Positions 39,889-41,065 of a DNA stretch of 41,065 nt are shown here, piece after piece; within the stretch, counting starts at the first letter, position 1; the number at the start of each line of letters is the position of its first letter. The translations under genes were made by a program, and so were the position numbers. The DNA is taken from positions 1 to 41,065 of the forward strand of contig JBAQWV010000136.1 of the NCBI GenBank assembly GCA_049299095.1. Reading direction: 5' to 3'. The notes under the pieces are model-generated. The model was not told where the DNA came from and did no database searches. It saw only the letters and a list, made by a program, of their open reading frames with translations. The stretch is from JAAEKA01 sp049299095 (GTDB taxonomy: Bacteria; Chloroflexota; Anaerolineae; JAAEKA01).

Positions 39889-41065
39889 ATGATTTCAAGA
39901 ATAATCTCTGGCCTTGTCTTGTCCTTCTCCTTGGGGTTGGCGTTGTTCATGGGCGTATATGCCAGCGACGCTCCTGCCCGCACCGGCGCGGCCGCGTCCG
40001 GCATTCAGTCGCAGCTTGTAATAGATGATTTTGAAAGCGGCCTGCCCGCGGGTTGGTTCCAATACGGTGACTACGGCAGCGGAACCGCTATCACCACCGC
40101 ACCTGTTGTCGCAGATGACATCCCAGGCCTGCCCGCGGGCAACCACGCATTGGAGATTGCCTACACCAGCGCAGGGTGGGGCGCGGGGACAGGGCGCGAC
40201 CTGGACGGCCAGGACTGGTCCTCTTACGACGGTATGGCCTTTTGGTTTTATGGCGCAGGCAGTGGCGCGACCTATCGCATCATCCTCAGCGATAATCTGA
40301 ATCCTAACGTACCCGGCGATACTGCCGAACGCTTTGCCTATGAGTTTGACGATGTCAGCCCGGGCTGGCAACTCATCAGCATTCCCTGGGCCGACTTCTT
40401 TCGTGACTATGCTTTTCAGCCACCGGACGCGCCCAATGATGGCCTGACCCTGACCGAAATGCAAGCCTACGCGCTGGCTTTGCCCGCGGGCAGCCGCGTG
40501 GCAAAGCTGGATCAAGTAGCTCTTTTTGGCGAAGGTGAGGTAGAGATCAAAGTAGCCTATGCTTCCGCGGCCTACCAGACGGCGGAAGGCAGCAGCGCGG
40601 TGATCTCTGTAACGCTGAATGCCGCCGCGGCTGTGCCCGTGACCGTCACCTACGCCACGGCTGACGGCACAGCCCTGGCTGGCACAGACTACACTGCGAC
40701 CACTGGCCAGCTCCTCTTTGCTCCCGGCAGCACGCTGGAAACTTTCAGCGTAGCCGCCCTGGACAACGCCTATGATGACGATGAACGGACAGTGCTCCTC
40801 AGTCTGTCCCACCCGGTCAATGCCATTCTCGGCCCGCGCAGCAGCGCCACCCTCACCATTACGGATGATGAAGTGAGCATACCCGCTGGCTGTCGGTCCG
40901 TCATTGTTGATAATTTCCAGGATAGTCAGTTGCTCGCTGGGATAGACCCCAACGGCCTGGGGGTGGGTTTCGTCACCTGGAACGCCACCGGCGCGAGTGT
41001 CGCGATTACCACGACCACGGCGCCGCCCGCGCCCGTGCCGGGTGCCGCCGCCGGTAACCGCGTAC
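39889..41065 (+). CDS. Secreted carbohydrate-binding/Calx-beta protein, partial
   Basis: Starts at ATG 39889 (AAGGAG 8 nt upstream) and is open to the last base, so the C-terminus lies outside the window (392 codons seen). The signal peptide (about 1-25) ends VYA-S. Residues about 46-205 (VIDDFESGLPAGWFQYGDYG to KLDQVALFGEG) look like a CBM11/CIA30-type carbohydrate-binding jelly roll. Residues about 210-325 form a Calx-beta domain (YATADGTALAGTDYTATTGQLLFAPG, then TLTITDDE). Another FQDSQLLAGIDPNG-type binding domain begins at about 333. It lies 11 bp after the second GH16 gene. Probable role: a cell-surface or secreted glucan-binding enzyme or scaffold; a catalytic domain may follow. Confidence 0.85.
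   Translation, partial: MISRIISGLVLSFSLGLALFMGVYASDAPARTGAAASGIQSQLVIDDFESGLPAGWFQYGDYGSGTAITTAPVVADDIPGLPAGNHALEIAYTSAGWGAGTGRDLDGQDWSSYDGMAFWFYGAGSGATYRIILSDNLNPNVPGDTAERFAYEFDDVSPGWQLISIPWADFFRDYAFQPPDAPNDGLTLTEMQAYALALPAGSRVAKLDQVALFGEGEVEIKVAYASAAYQTAEGSSAVISVTLNAAAAVPVTVTYATADGTALAGTDYTATTGQLLFAPGSTLETFSVAALDNAYDDDERTVLLSLSHPVNAILGPRSSATLTITDDEVSIPAGCRSVIVDNFQDSQLLAGIDPNGLGVGFVTWNATGASVAITTTTAPPAPVPGAAAGNRV

Overview
The window looks like a chromosomal segment of a GC-rich Chloroflexota bacterium, probably near Anaerolineae/Caldilineae. This is inferred from protein style: sugar ABC transporters next to large LacI-like/histidine-kinase/AraC hybrids, secreted proteins with Calx-beta or DUF1566 domains, and a C-terminus ending in LHLPLVVVR. 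No 16S gene is present, so the placement is an inference.

Layout. (1) 1-5400 is a housekeeping block on the + strand: rplS, rnhB, yraN, a lipoprotein, miaA and a large YfhO-like membrane protein. A 52-aa membrane protein reads back on the other strand and overlaps the last stop codon. (2) 5600-9300 holds a class-1 isoprenoid-synthase-like protein with an 84-aa partner that resembles a RiPP leader, a multi-spanning membrane protein, and a tyrosine-recombinase relative that has lost its catalytic residues. (3) 9356-24607 is a tRNA-Lys(CTT) gene whose 3' part is the left end of a 15.2-kb integrated element. The element is bounded by 45-bp perfect direct repeats (9387-9431 and 24563-24607). (4) 24611-26475 holds the displaced tRNA terminator, a GDSL/SGNH hydrolase and a FabL-like enoyl reductase. 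(5) 26774-30763 holds a secreted DUF1566 protein and an OmpR/HisKA two-component pair, between two copies of one 35-bp terminator sequence. (6) 31011 to the end is a beta-glucan-type utilisation locus: a one-polypeptide sugar sensor, an ABC importer, two GH16 glucanases (one lipoprotein, one without a signal) and a secreted protein with carbohydrate-binding and Calx-beta domains that runs off the window.

The most interesting part is the element. It has excisionase-like genes at its left end and an integrase at its right end, so these become neighbours on circularisation. It carries a polycistron with ATGA overlaps that ends in an FtsK/SpoIIIE-type ATPase followed by short phased direct repeats. 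It also has a second intact tyrosine recombinase with a 34-bp interrupted palindrome at its promoter, an antitoxin with a palindromic operator and a dead toxin, and an AT-richer 550-aa cargo gene of unknown function. Its replication module is a PrimPol-type primase, a P-loop helicase-like protein and an iteron-type origin with 11 exact copies of GTGTAAG. No relaxase or type IV secretion gene is visible. The plan resembles actinomycete integrative conjugative elements that move double-stranded DNA with one FtsK-like protein, but with archaeo-eukaryotic-primase replication. Transfer ability is inferred.

Regulation seen in the sequence: several near-consensus sigma70-type promoters with 17-bp spacers, a probable leaderless transcript for the YfhO-like gene, multiple intrinsic terminators, and a host tRNA promoter that now reads into the element's excisionase-like genes because the tRNA's own terminator was moved 15 kb away.
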